From assembly GCA_030425745.1 (NCBI GenBank), contig JAUHZW010000075.1, forward strand, positions 1-9,047: a stretch of DNA of 9,047 nt. The letters run 5' to 3'. The position numbers were made by a program, and so were the translations under genes. The notes under the pieces are model-generated. The model ran no database searches and was not told the DNA's origin. It saw only the letters and a list, made by a program, of their open reading frames with translations. This DNA is from Actinomycetes bacterium (GTDB lineage Bacteria; Actinomycetota; Actinomycetes; S36-B12). Positions 1-6,441 of this stretch are shown here, one piece after another; position 1 is the first letter of the stretch, and each line of letters opens with the position of its first letter.

Positions 1-945
<945 letters not shown>

Positions 946-952
946 CGAAGGA

Positions 953-957
953 CTCCT
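953..957 (-). promoter_or_regulatory. Ribosome binding site of fba
   Basis: AGGAG on the minus strand, 7 nt before the ATG at 945. It is a near-consensus Shine-Dalgarno and fixes the aldolase start. It contrasts with several other genes in the window that have none. Confidence 0.8.
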
Positions 958-968
958 GGGAGGTAGAC

Positions 969-988
969 GGATGTAAGCGATGACATCC
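969..988. promoter_or_regulatory. Small dyad over a possible fba promoter -10
   Basis: GGATGT, 8 nt, ACATCC form a perfect 6-bp inverted repeat in the gap between the transporter stop and the aldolase start. Read on the minus strand, its downstream part contains TTACAT (976-971), a plausible weak -10. This would give a leader of roughly 20 nt carrying the AGGAG. No convincing -35 is visible and no T-run follows, so a terminator is unlikely. It could be an operator or a chance dyad. Confidence 0.3.
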
Positions 989-1020
989 TTCCAGACCCTG
1001 TGCCGCAGGTCACACCCCGG

Positions 1021-2367
1021 TCAGTCACGCCCGGACGGCGCCTCCGCATCGAGCTGCGCCAGATCGATGCCCTTGGTCTCCCGCAGCCGGAAGACGAACG
1101 GCAGCGTGACGATCGATGCCGCGATGAGCAGATAGGCGGGGGCCACCGGCGTCCCGAACTGGGTGATGGTCCAGGCCGCGACCAACGGCCCCATGCCGCC
1201 GATGATTCCCGAGCCGATGTTGTAGCCCGTGGCCAGCGCGGAGTACCGGGCGCGTGAGGGGAACTGCTCGCCGACGACGGCCATGAGGGGCCCGTAGAAC
1301 AGCATGAGGAAGAACAGCGCCACGATCCCCGCGAAGACGGCCCAGATGAGCGGGTCGAAGCTGAAGACCCACATGATGGGGATGCTCAGCAGGATGTAGC
1401 CGATGATCCCGGCGATCATGAGCGGTTTTCGGCCCACCTTGTCCGACCACAGCCCGAAGAACGGGGTCGCGAAGGCGAAGATCGCCGTCATCATCGTGAC
1501 CACGAGGAACGTCTCACGACTGTCGATCGGTGAGTACTCCTCGAGGATGTCGGGGACGAACCCGATGATCACGAAGTAGAGCAGGTTGCCGTAGCCGGCG
1601 ATGATCGCGGTGATCGCGATCGGCTTGGCCAGGTAGCGCAGGGCGTAGCGCAGCGGCGCCTTCGGCACCTCACCCTTCTCCTCCTCCTGCTCAAAGGCCT
1701 CCGACTCCTGCATGCGACGACGCATGATCAGGGCGAACAGACCGAGGACACCACCGAGCAGGTACGCGGCACGCCAGCCCCAGTCGCTGAGCTGGGTCGG
1801 GTCGAGGACGTTGCGCAGGATCAGCACGGTGACCGATGCCGCGAGGATGCCTATGCCGGAGGTGAGCACGACGGACGCGGTGAGGAACCCCCGGCGCTGC
1901 GGCGGTGCCTGCTCGATGAGCTGCACCATGGTGCCGGAGTACTCACCTCCTGCGGAGAAGCCCTGGACCATGCGCATGAGCGTGAAGATGATGGGGGCGG
2001 CGATGCCGATCGTGGCGTACGTCGGCATGAACGCGGTGAGGACCATGGGAATGGTCATGAGCAGGATCGACAGCACCAGCGCGCGCTTGCGGCCGAGCCG
2101 GTCGCCGATGCTGCCGTAGAAGGCACCGCCGGCGACACGCAGGATCGACCCGGCCGCGAACACCCCGAGGGTCGCGATCACCGACAGGATTGGGTCCTCG
2201 AACGGGAAGAACAGTGGTGAGATGACCGGCACCAGATACAGGTAGAGCCCGTAGTCGAACCACTCGATGACGGTGCCGGACGACCCGTAGATCACGCTGT
2301 TGCGTGCGCGGGCCTTCTGCTCGGCGGTGGGTGCGGACGTGGGAGAAGCCGGGGCGGGCTGAGCCAT
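1021..2367 (-). CDS. MFS transporter, metabolite:H+ symporter (MHS/ProP-like) family
   Basis: A 448-residue inner-membrane secondary transporter with about 12 hydrophobic segments, probably coupled to H+. The N-terminal SSGTVIEWFDYGLY at 29-42 is the entry into TM1 characteristic of the MHS subfamily (ProP, KgtP, ShiA, CitA). GDRLGRKRAL at 88-97 is the loop 2-3 MFS signature, and DKVGRK at 309-314 is its repeat in the second half. MRMVQGFSAGGEYSG at 131-145 is the TM4 region conserved in MHS symporters. A charged central loop (about 217-237, EQEEEKGE) separates the two six-helix halves. ProP's long C-terminal coiled coil is absent; the tail after TM12 is only about 20 residues. The substrate cannot be read from sequence; known members carry betaine/proline, dicarboxylates, shikimate or aromatic acids. 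The ATG at 2367 has a weak GAAGAGA at 2383-2377. It lies 113 bp downstream of the RNA methyltransferase and 75 bp upstream of fba. Confidence 0.9.
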   Translation of the reverse strand: MAQPAPASPTSAPTAEQKARARNSVIYGSSGTVIEWFDYGLYLYLVPVISPLFFPFEDPILSVIATLGVFAAGSILRVAGGAFYGSIGDRLGRKRALVLSILLMTIPMVLTAFMPTYATIGIAAPIIFTLMRMVQGFSAGGEYSGTMVQLIEQAPPQRRGFLTASVVLTSGIGILAASVTVLILRNVLDPTQLSDWGWRAAYLLGGVLGLFALIMRRRMQESEAFEQEEEKGEVPKAPLRYALRYLAKPIAITAIIAGYGNLLYFVIIGFVPDILEEYSPIDSRETFLVVTMMTAIFAFATPFFGLWSDKVGRKPLMIAGIIGYILLSIPIMWVFSFDPLIWAVFAGIVALFFLMLFYGPLMAVVGEQFPSRARYSALATGYNIGSGIIGGMGPLVAAWTITQFGTPVAPAYLLIAASIVTLPFVFRLRETKGIDLAQLDAEAPSGRD

Positions 2368-2384
2368 GGTGACGTGTCTCTTCA

Positions 2385-2465
2385 GTGGTGGCGGCTGGGC
2401 AGGCTGTCGTGTGCGGTCAGGTTCGTGCGTCGTATTCGACCGACGATGCTAGTAGCCGCCACCAC
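2385..2465. repeat. Perfect 12-bp inverted repeat flanking the transporter's upstream region
   Basis: GTGGTGGCGGCT at 2385-2396 is the exact reverse complement of AGCCGCCACCAC at 2454-2465. The arms are 57 bp apart and about 69 bp centre to centre. The left arm ends just upstream of the transporter's weak Shine-Dalgarno. The right arm abuts a possible minus-strand -10 (TAGCAT, 2451-2446). The arms could be paired operator sites. If transcription reads through from the upstream methyltransferase gene, they could instead form a GC-rich RNA stem next to the ribosome binding site. Confidence 0.6.
2446..2451 (-). promoter_or_regulatory. Possible -10 element of the transporter gene
   Basis: TAGCAT on the minus strand fits the actinobacterial TANNNT -10 pattern and would give a leader of about 70 nt before the ATG at 2367. 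The hexamer 17 nt upstream (CCGAAC) is a poor -35, so this is tentative. Confidence 0.3.
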
Positions 2466-2480
2466 GGCGTTCGGCAGGTG

Positions 2481-3107
2481 TTACACGCCCGCGACAGGAT
2501 CCTGACCGAACCGATGACGACGAACCCACGCATGCATGGCGATTGCGGCAGCCGCTCCCGCGTTGATGGAGCGCGTGGATCCGTACTGGGCGATCGACAG
2601 CACCTGCTGCACCTGCCCCCGCGCCTGCTCGCTGAGGCCCTCGCCCTCCTGTCCGAACAGCAGGATGCAGGCCTCAGGAAGGTCGGCCGTCTCGAGTGGC
2701 ACAGATCCCGGAAGGTTGTCGATACCGATCAACGGCAGTTCGCGCTCGGCCGCCCAGGCCGCCAGCGCAGCAGCATCCCCGTGGTGCCGGACATGCTGGT
2801 AGCGATCCGTGACCATCGCCCCGCGACGGTTCCACCGACGACGGCCCACGATGTGGACCTCCCGGGCGAGGAACGCATTGGCAGTGCGTACGACCGACCC
2901 GATGTTGAAGTCATGGGAGAAGTTCTCGATCGCCACGTGGAAGGGATGTCGCTGGCGATCGAGGTCCGCCACGATCGCATCGACCGTCCAGTACCGGTAA
3001 TGGTCGACGACGTTGCGGCGGTCGCCCTCGCGGAGCAGCTCCGGGTCGTAGCGCGGATCATCCGGCCAAGGGCCCTCCCAGGGCCCGACCCCCACGTCCT
3101 CCGTCAC
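2481..3107 (-). CDS. SpoU/TrmH-type (SPOUT) RNA 2'-O-methyltransferase
   Basis: A 208-residue SPOUT-fold enzyme that transfers a methyl group from S-adenosylmethionine to a ribose 2'-OH in tRNA or rRNA. The three SpoU motifs are in order. Motif 1 is ENFSHDFNIGSVVRTANAF at 61-79, including Asn68 and the likely catalytic Arg74. Motif 2 is LLFGQEGEGLS at 149-159. Motif 3 is GSTRSINAGAAAAIAMHAW at 176-194, which forms the trefoil knot that binds the cofactor. The first 50 residues are polar and rich in charge and proline, probably an RNA-contacting extension. RNA substrate and target nucleotide cannot be told from sequence. From memory, mycobacteria also have an RNA methyltransferase of this family close to pyrE, so the neighbourhood may be ancestral. 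The GTG at 3107 has no Shine-Dalgarno but has a TAGGGT -10 ending 7 nt upstream, so the transcript is probably leaderless. Divergent from popT, with 30 bp between starts. Confidence 0.92.
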   Translation of the reverse strand: MTEDVGVGPWEGPWPDDPRYDPELLREGDRRNVVDHYRYWTVDAIVADLDRQRHPFHVAIENFSHDFNIGSVVRTANAFLAREVHIVGRRRWNRRGAMVTDRYQHVRHHGDAAALAAWAAERELPLIGIDNLPGSVPLETADLPEACILLFGQEGEGLSEQARGQVQQVLSIAQYGSTRSINAGAAAAIAMHAWVRRHRFGQDPVAGV

Positions 3108-3114
3108 GGACCGG

Positions 3115-3120
3115 ACCCTA
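3115..3120 (-). promoter_or_regulatory. -10 element for a leaderless methyltransferase transcript
   Basis: TAGGGT on the minus strand, then 7 nt, then the GTG start at 3107. A transcript starting 7 to 8 nt after the hexamer would begin at the start codon. A TTCACG hexamer 16 bp upstream (3142-3137, matching TTGACA at 4 of 6) could be the -35; it lies across the start codon of the divergent popT. Confidence 0.6.
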
Positions 3121-3125
3121 ACCGC

Positions 3126-3131
3126 TAGCGT
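3126..3131 (+). promoter_or_regulatory. -10 element for a leaderless popT transcript
   Basis: TAGCGT, then 6 nt, then the GTG at 3138, with no Shine-Dalgarno between. The hexamer is partly inside the 8-bp palindrome CGCTAGCG (3123-3130) and only 5 bp from the divergent -10, so the two promoters must compete or be bound together. No good -35 is visible. Confidence 0.55.
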
Positions 3132-3137
3132 TCACGC

Positions 3138-4064
3138 GTGAAGAACGCAGTGGTGAACCTCGTCCGCGGTCTGCTCATGGGTGTCGCGGAGGTGATCCCG
3201 GGGGTCAGCGGCGGCACCGTCGCCCTCATCGTCGGCATCTACCGCACCCTGATCAACGCCATCGCCGATGCTGTGCTCGCGGTGCGGCAGCTCATCGGGC
3301 TGGCATCCGGCGGGCCCTCGGGGCGTCGGTTCGCTGAGACGCTGCGTTCCCTGCCCTGGGCGGTGCTCATCCCCCTGGCGATCGGCATGGGCGCTGCCCT
3401 GGTCCTGGGCGCGAAGTTCATCGAGCCACTGCTGGAGACGCATCCGATCCAGATGCGCGCCCTGTTCTTCGGACTCGTCCTCGCCGGCATCTACGTCCCG
3501 GCCCACATGGTGGTCCGCGCCGGCGGCCGATGGCGCCCCGTGGACTACGTGGTCGCCCTCATCGTCGCGGCAGTCCTCTTCGTGCTCGTCGGCCTTCCTC
3601 CCGTGTCCATCTCCGACCCGAGCCCGCTCATCGTGTTTCTCGCCGCCGCAGTGGCGATCTGCGCACTCGTCCTGCCGGGAGTGTCCGGCTCCTTCCTGCT
3701 CTACACGGTCGGCATGTACGAGACGACGATCAACGCGGTCAACGAGCGCGATCTCGCCTACCTCGCGGTCTTCGCCCTGGGCGCCGTCGTCGGCCTGGCG
3801 GTGTTCGTCTCAGTGCTCAAGTGGCTGCTGGCCCACCGGACACGCATCACGCTCGTCGTCATCACCGGCCTGATGGTCGGCTCGCTGCGCGCCCTGTGGC
3901 CGTGGGAGGACGATGACCGAGGCCTGCTCGCACCCACGTCCGACGTGCTGAGCGCCGTGGTCCTGGCCGTTGTCGGCGTCCTGATCGTCGTCGGACTGAT
4001 GGTTCTCGAACGGCGTCTCGGCCTCAGCGAGGAGCAGGAGGACGAGTCCCTCGAGCGCGCCTGA
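3138..4064 (+). CDS. popT: DUF368/PopT-family polyprenyl-phosphate translocase
   Basis: A 308-residue polytopic membrane protein of the DUF368 family. Members were recently shown to return undecaprenyl phosphate, the lipid carrier of cell-wall and glycan precursors, across the cytoplasmic membrane; the other family doing this is DedA/UptA. Seen: the N-terminal signature GLLMGVAEVIPGVSGGT (11-27) and a second copy of its core, LVLPGVSGSFLL (178-188). These are the two re-entrant-type PGVSG motifs of an internally duplicated fold. About 8 to 10 hydrophobic segments follow, ending in a charged cytoplasmic tail (291-308, rich in Glu). Length is typical. The start GTG at 3138 is supported by a TANNNT -10 ending 6 nt upstream; translation begins at MKNAVVNLVRG. 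The EAL protein follows after 48 bp. The family assignment is strong. The translocase role and the gene symbol are transferred from other bacteria. Confidence 0.9.
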   Translation: MKNAVVNLVRGLLMGVAEVIPGVSGGTVALIVGIYRTLINAIADAVLAVRQLIGLASGGPSGRRFAETLRSLPWAVLIPLAIGMGAALVLGAKFIEPLLETHPIQMRALFFGLVLAGIYVPAHMVVRAGGRWRPVDYVVALIVAAVLFVLVGLPPVSISDPSPLIVFLAAAVAICALVLPGVSGSFLLYTVGMYETTINAVNERDLAYLAVFALGAVVGLAVFVSVLKWLLAHRTRITLVVITGLMVGSLRALWPWEDDDRGLLAPTSDVLSAVVLAVVGVLIVVGLMVLERRLGLSEEQEDESLERA

Positions 4065-4072
4065 CGCGTCCG

Positions 4073-4078
4073 TATACT
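4073..4078 (+). promoter_or_regulatory. Promoter -10 upstream of the GGDEF/EAL gene
   Basis: TATACT matches the sigma-70-type -10 consensus at 5 of 6 positions and begins 9 bp after the popT stop codon. Transcription would start near 4085 and give a leader of about 28 nt carrying AGGGAG. No convincing -35 or extended -10 TG is visible. The EAL gene may therefore be transcribed independently of popT. Confidence 0.5.
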
Positions 4079-4100
4079 CCTGAGCGCGGGGACCGAGGCG

Positions 4101-4106
4101 AGGGAG
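4101..4106 (+). promoter_or_regulatory. Ribosome binding site that supports a TTG start
   Basis: AGGGAG lies 6 nt before the TTG at 4113. No ATG or GTG is available in this frame between the popT stop and this codon, so the Shine-Dalgarno decides the TTG start. Confidence 0.65.
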
Positions 4107-4112
4107 TGGGCG

Positions 4113-5459
4113 TTGTCCGACGAGGCACGCTCCGCCGCCCGCGAGTTCCGCGCCCGGCTCGATCAAGCCCTGGCGGCGGGGCGCCGGGACTTCGCCGTCG
4201 CCCGGGTCGAACTCGACCGCTTCGAGCGCATCCGTGACTGGCACGGGGATGCGGTGGGCGATGCCATCGACGTCACCCTGACCGCGCGACTGGTCGAGGT
4301 GTCCGGCGATCCCGATCTGATCACCCGTGAGTCGGACTCGCTGCGACTCGTCGTCCTCACTGCCGACGACTCCGACCATGAGGCACTGGCCCTGCTGGCC
4401 TGGCGACTCATGGAGCGGATGAGCGAGCCGATCACCGGCATCACGGACGACTCGATCGCGGTGGGAACGACCGTCGGCATCGTCCACCCGGACAGCCTCA
4501 GCGAGCCAGACAGCACCAACCTGATGAATGCCGCAACAGTCGCATCGCATCGAGCGTCCATCCACGGATCCCGTCGCATCGCGGTCTTCGAGGACCTCAG
4601 CGGTCTGTTCGGTCACGTCTCGGAGCTCGACCGCTCGCTGTTGTCTGCTCTGGACGACGGTCAGGTGCGGCCGTGGTTCCAGCCCCAGGTACGACTGTCC
4701 GACGGTGCCGTCGTCGGCGCCGAGGCGCTCGCCCGCTGGGACCATCCGACCCTCGGCGTCGTCGCGCCCAGCGCCTTCGTCCCCGAAGCCGAGTGGTCGG
4801 GGATCATCCAGCGCGTGGATCTCGCGATCCTGGAGCAGGCCGCGCTCACCGCATCGACGTGGCCGGGCGATCTGCAGGTGGCGGTCAACATCAGCGCAGC
4901 CAACCTGGACAACCCGCACCTGACCCAGCGGGTCCTCGCCGCTCTGAACGAGGGCGCCCTCACCCCGGATCGAGTGGTGATCGAGGTGACGGAGACATCG
5001 CTCGCGCAGGACCGTCGAGCGGCGATGAGCACACTCGCGGAGTTCCGCGCCTGGGGCTTCACGGCCTCTCTGGATGACTTCGGCGCCGGCCACGCGTTCT
5101 TCGACGCGCTCCGCGACGGGCTCTTCGGTGAGGTGAAGATCGACCGCTCGATCCTGTCCCCCCATCGCGGGGAGAGCAGTGCCTTCTTGGCCGCCGTGGT
5201 GGATCTCGCCAAGTCCGTGGGAGCCCGCACCGTGGCGGAGGGAATCGAGACCGCGGCAGAACTTCAACGGGCTCTGGACACCGGTTGCGATCTGGGGCAG
5301 GGATACCTCTTCGCCCGACCGATGCCACCCGAGGTGTTCCTTGAGTTCCTCCGTGCGGGCGATGTCCCCGCGCACGTCGACGTGCAGGGGCTCTTGGACT
5401 CGGTGCAGCAGCAGGGTGCTGCGTGGGACTATTCCAGGCCGAGATCAGCCAGCGAATAG
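4113..5459 (+). CDS. Soluble degenerate-GGDEF / EAL-domain protein (probable c-di-GMP phosphodiesterase)
   Basis: 448 residues, with no signal peptide, membrane segment or recognisable sensor domain. Residues about 25-160 fold like a GGDEF domain (RVELDRFERI.DWHGDAVGDAI), but RESDSL (72-77) replaces the GG(D/E)EF active-site loop, so cyclase activity is very unlikely. Residues about 170-415 are an EAL domain that keeps the family's metal and substrate residues: QPQ (190-192), Glu204 in EALARW, Asn259 in VNIS, Glu291 in EVTET, Asp321-Asp322 in DDFGAG, Lys342 in VKIDRS, Glu376 in AEGIE and Gln396 in QGYLFARP. This suggests hydrolysis of cyclic di-GMP to pGpG. Loop 6, usually DFGTGYSSL, reads DFGAGHAFF, which may change regulation or dimerisation. 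The degenerate GGDEF may be an allosteric GTP or protein-binding module. Starts at TTG. The last 31 bp overlap pyrE on the other strand, so the final residues are probably a nonconserved tail. Confidence 0.9.
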   Translation: MSDEARSAAREFRARLDQALAAGRRDFAVARVELDRFERIRDWHGDAVGDAIDVTLTARLVEVSGDPDLITRESDSLRLVVLTADDSDHEALALLAWRLMERMSEPITGITDDSIAVGTTVGIVHPDSLSEPDSTNLMNAATVASHRASIHGSRRIAVFEDLSGLFGHVSELDRSLLSALDDGQVRPWFQPQVRLSDGAVVGAEALARWDHPTLGVVAPSAFVPEAEWSGIIQRVDLAILEQAALTASTWPGDLQVAVNISAANLDNPHLTQRVLAALNEGALTPDRVVIEVTETSLAQDRRAAMSTLAEFRAWGFTASLDDFGAGHAFFDALRDGLFGEVKIDRSILSPHRGESSAFLAAVVDLAKSVGARTVAEGIETAAELQRALDTGCDLGQGYLFARPMPPEVFLEFLRAGDVPAHVDVQGLLDSVQQQGAAWDYSRPRSASE

Positions 5460-5971
5460 GCGGCCTTGTACTGCAGACCCCGCTCACGGATGGCGTCGCC
5501 CGCGCCCCGGTCCACGATCACGGCGACGCCCACGACGGTGGCACCCGACTCCTCGAGCGCATCGACCGCAGTGAGCACAGATCCACCCGTGGTCGAGGTG
5601 TCCTCGACGGCGATGACGCGTCTCCCGGCGACATCGGGACCCTCGATCCGACGCTGCAGGCCATGCTGCTTCTCGCTCTTGCGGACGACGAAGGCGTCGA
5701 GGGTCTGCAGGTCCGCGGCCGCACTGTGGAGCATCGCGGTGGCCACCGGGTCGGCCCCGAGGGTCAGGCCGCCGACAGCGTCGTACTCCCACTCCTCCAC
5801 GAGTTCGCGCATCACCCGACCGACGAGCGGAGCCGCGACTCCGTCCAGGGTGACCCGACGCAGGTCGACGTAGTAGTCGGCCTCACGTCCGCTCGAGAGA
5901 ACGACCTTGCCGCGCACGACGGCCTTCTCGTTGATCTGATCCCGCAGCTTGGTCCACGCCTCACTCGCCAT
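5429..5971 (-). CDS. pyrE: Orotate phosphoribosyltransferase
   Basis: 180 residues. Converts orotate and PRPP to orotidine 5'-monophosphate in de novo UMP synthesis; cytoplasmic, usually a dimer. Seen: LSSGREADYYVD at 25-36 (the N-terminal OPRT signature, normally LxSGxxSxYYxD), VVRKSEKQHG at 95-104 (flexible catalytic loop with active-site lysines), and the PRPP-binding motif VIAVEDTSTTGGS at 119-131 with the acidic pair Glu123-Asp124. Length fits the short bacterial type. The frame is open upstream to 6190, but that part covers the divergent gene and matches nothing. The ATG at 5971 has TAGGCT ending 7 nt upstream, the same leaderless layout seen at other genes here, and MASEAWTKL is a plausible N-terminus. 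The 3' end overlaps the EAL gene by 31 bp, tail to tail. No attenuator or PyrR-type leader can exist if the transcript is leaderless. Confidence 0.95.
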   Translation of the reverse strand: MASEAWTKLRDQINEKAVVRGKVVLSSGREADYYVDLRRVTLDGVAAPLVGRVMRELVEEWEYDAVGGLTLGADPVATAMLHSAAADLQTLDAFVVRKSEKQHGLQRRIEGPDVAGRRVIAVEDTSTTGGSVLTAVDALEESGATVVGVAVIVDRGAGDAIRERGLQYKAAYSLADLGLE

Positions 5972-5978
5972 GGACGTG

Positions 5979-5984
5979 AGCCTA
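5979..5984 (-). promoter_or_regulatory. -10 element for a leaderless pyrE transcript
   Basis: TAGGCT on the minus strand, then 7 nt, then the ATG at 5971. No Shine-Dalgarno lies between. It is 17 bp from the plus-strand -10 at 6002-6007, so each hexamer occupies the -35 position of the other promoter. Confidence 0.6.
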
Positions 5985-6001
5985 GTGCCGAACGGTCCGG
6001 C

Positions 6002-6007
6002 TACGGT
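6002..6007 (+). promoter_or_regulatory. -10 element for the leaderless small hydrolase-like gene
   Basis: TACGGT, then 7 nt, then the GTG at 6015. This spacing favours 6015 over the in-frame GTG at 6006, which overlaps the hexamer itself. Confidence 0.55.
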
Positions 6008-6014
6008 GAGTCGC

Positions 6015-6434
6015 GTGACCGGCCCGACGATCCTCGTACTGCCCGCCGGCGAAACCACATCGACGCACGCGTCGTTTCTGGGCCTGCACCCGCAGGCCGT
6101 CGTCGTGGAACCGATGCCCGGAGATGCGGACCTGTCCGTGCGCATGTGCGCGGCCATCAACAGCCTGGCCCCGGTGAGTCCCCTGGTCATCGTGGCTGCC
6201 GGCTCATCGGCACTCCTGCTCCCGGCAGTCGCACGGTCTCAGCATGCGTCCCATCGCCGCGTGGAGGAGTACCTGCTGCTGGACCCCGAACTGCCGACCG
6301 TCAGCGACGCGTGGCCCGATGCCCGCGTCACCATCGTGTGCGAGCCGACCACCGAGGCGTCACTGCAGGCACGGCTGCGCGGGTGGGATGTGCTCTCGCC
6401 TGCCGACATCGGGCAATGGCAGTCACCTGCCTGA
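6015..6434 (+). CDS. Small alpha/beta-hydrolase-like protein of unknown function
   Basis: 139 residues; no family recognised with certainty. The order of segments looks like a shortened alpha/beta-hydrolase: an early strand TILVLPAG (4-11), a strand plus elbow PLVIVAAGSSALLLPAV (56-72) where the nucleophile would sit, a strand EYLLLDPELP (85-94), a strand ARVTIVCEP (103-111) where the acid residue is usually found, and a final strand GWDVL (123-127). The elbow is AGSSAL rather than GxSxG, no cap domain fits in this length, and no histidine follows the last strand where the catalytic His should be. An enzyme of the usual triad type is therefore doubtful. No signal peptide or membrane segment. 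GTG 6015 is chosen from the promoter spacing; GTG 6006 would add three residues. It is divergent from pyrE and ends 3 bp from the SDR stop codon. The fold assignment is inference. Confidence 0.75.
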   Translation: MTGPTILVLPAGETTSTHASFLGLHPQAVVVEPMPGDADLSVRMCAAINSLAPVSPLVIVAAGSSALLLPAVARSQHASHRRVEEYLLLDPELPTVSDAWPDARVTIVCEPTTEASLQARLRGWDVLSPADIGQWQSPA

Positions 6435-6441
6435 CGGTCAG
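6431..6441. other. Palindrome holding both stop codons of a convergent pair
   Basis: CTGACGGTCAG is a perfect dyad around the base at 6436. Its left half supplies the TGA of the small hydrolase-like gene (6432-6434) and its right half the TGA of the SDR gene (6440-6438). The one-base loop is too small for an RNA hairpin, so I do not call it a terminator. Confidence 0.5.

Noticed and set aside
989..1010. CCTG...CAGG dyad (CCTGTGCCGCAGG) as a terminator of the transporter.
   Set aside because: The stem is only four pairs, the loop is GC-rich, there is no T-run, and it lies downstream of the stop in a gap that more likely holds the fba promoter.
3810..5375. A long stop-free minus-strand frame (521 codons) opposite popT and the EAL gene.
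   Set aside because: It is the antisense shadow of two well-supported domain proteins. Its translation is rich in Arg, Gly, Asp and His with no domain, and such frames are expected opposite GC-rich genes.
5972..6190. Upstream extension of pyrE to 6190.
   Set aside because: That part overlaps the divergent gene and its promoter and has no orotate phosphoribosyltransferase similarity; the ATG at 5971 has correct -10 spacing.
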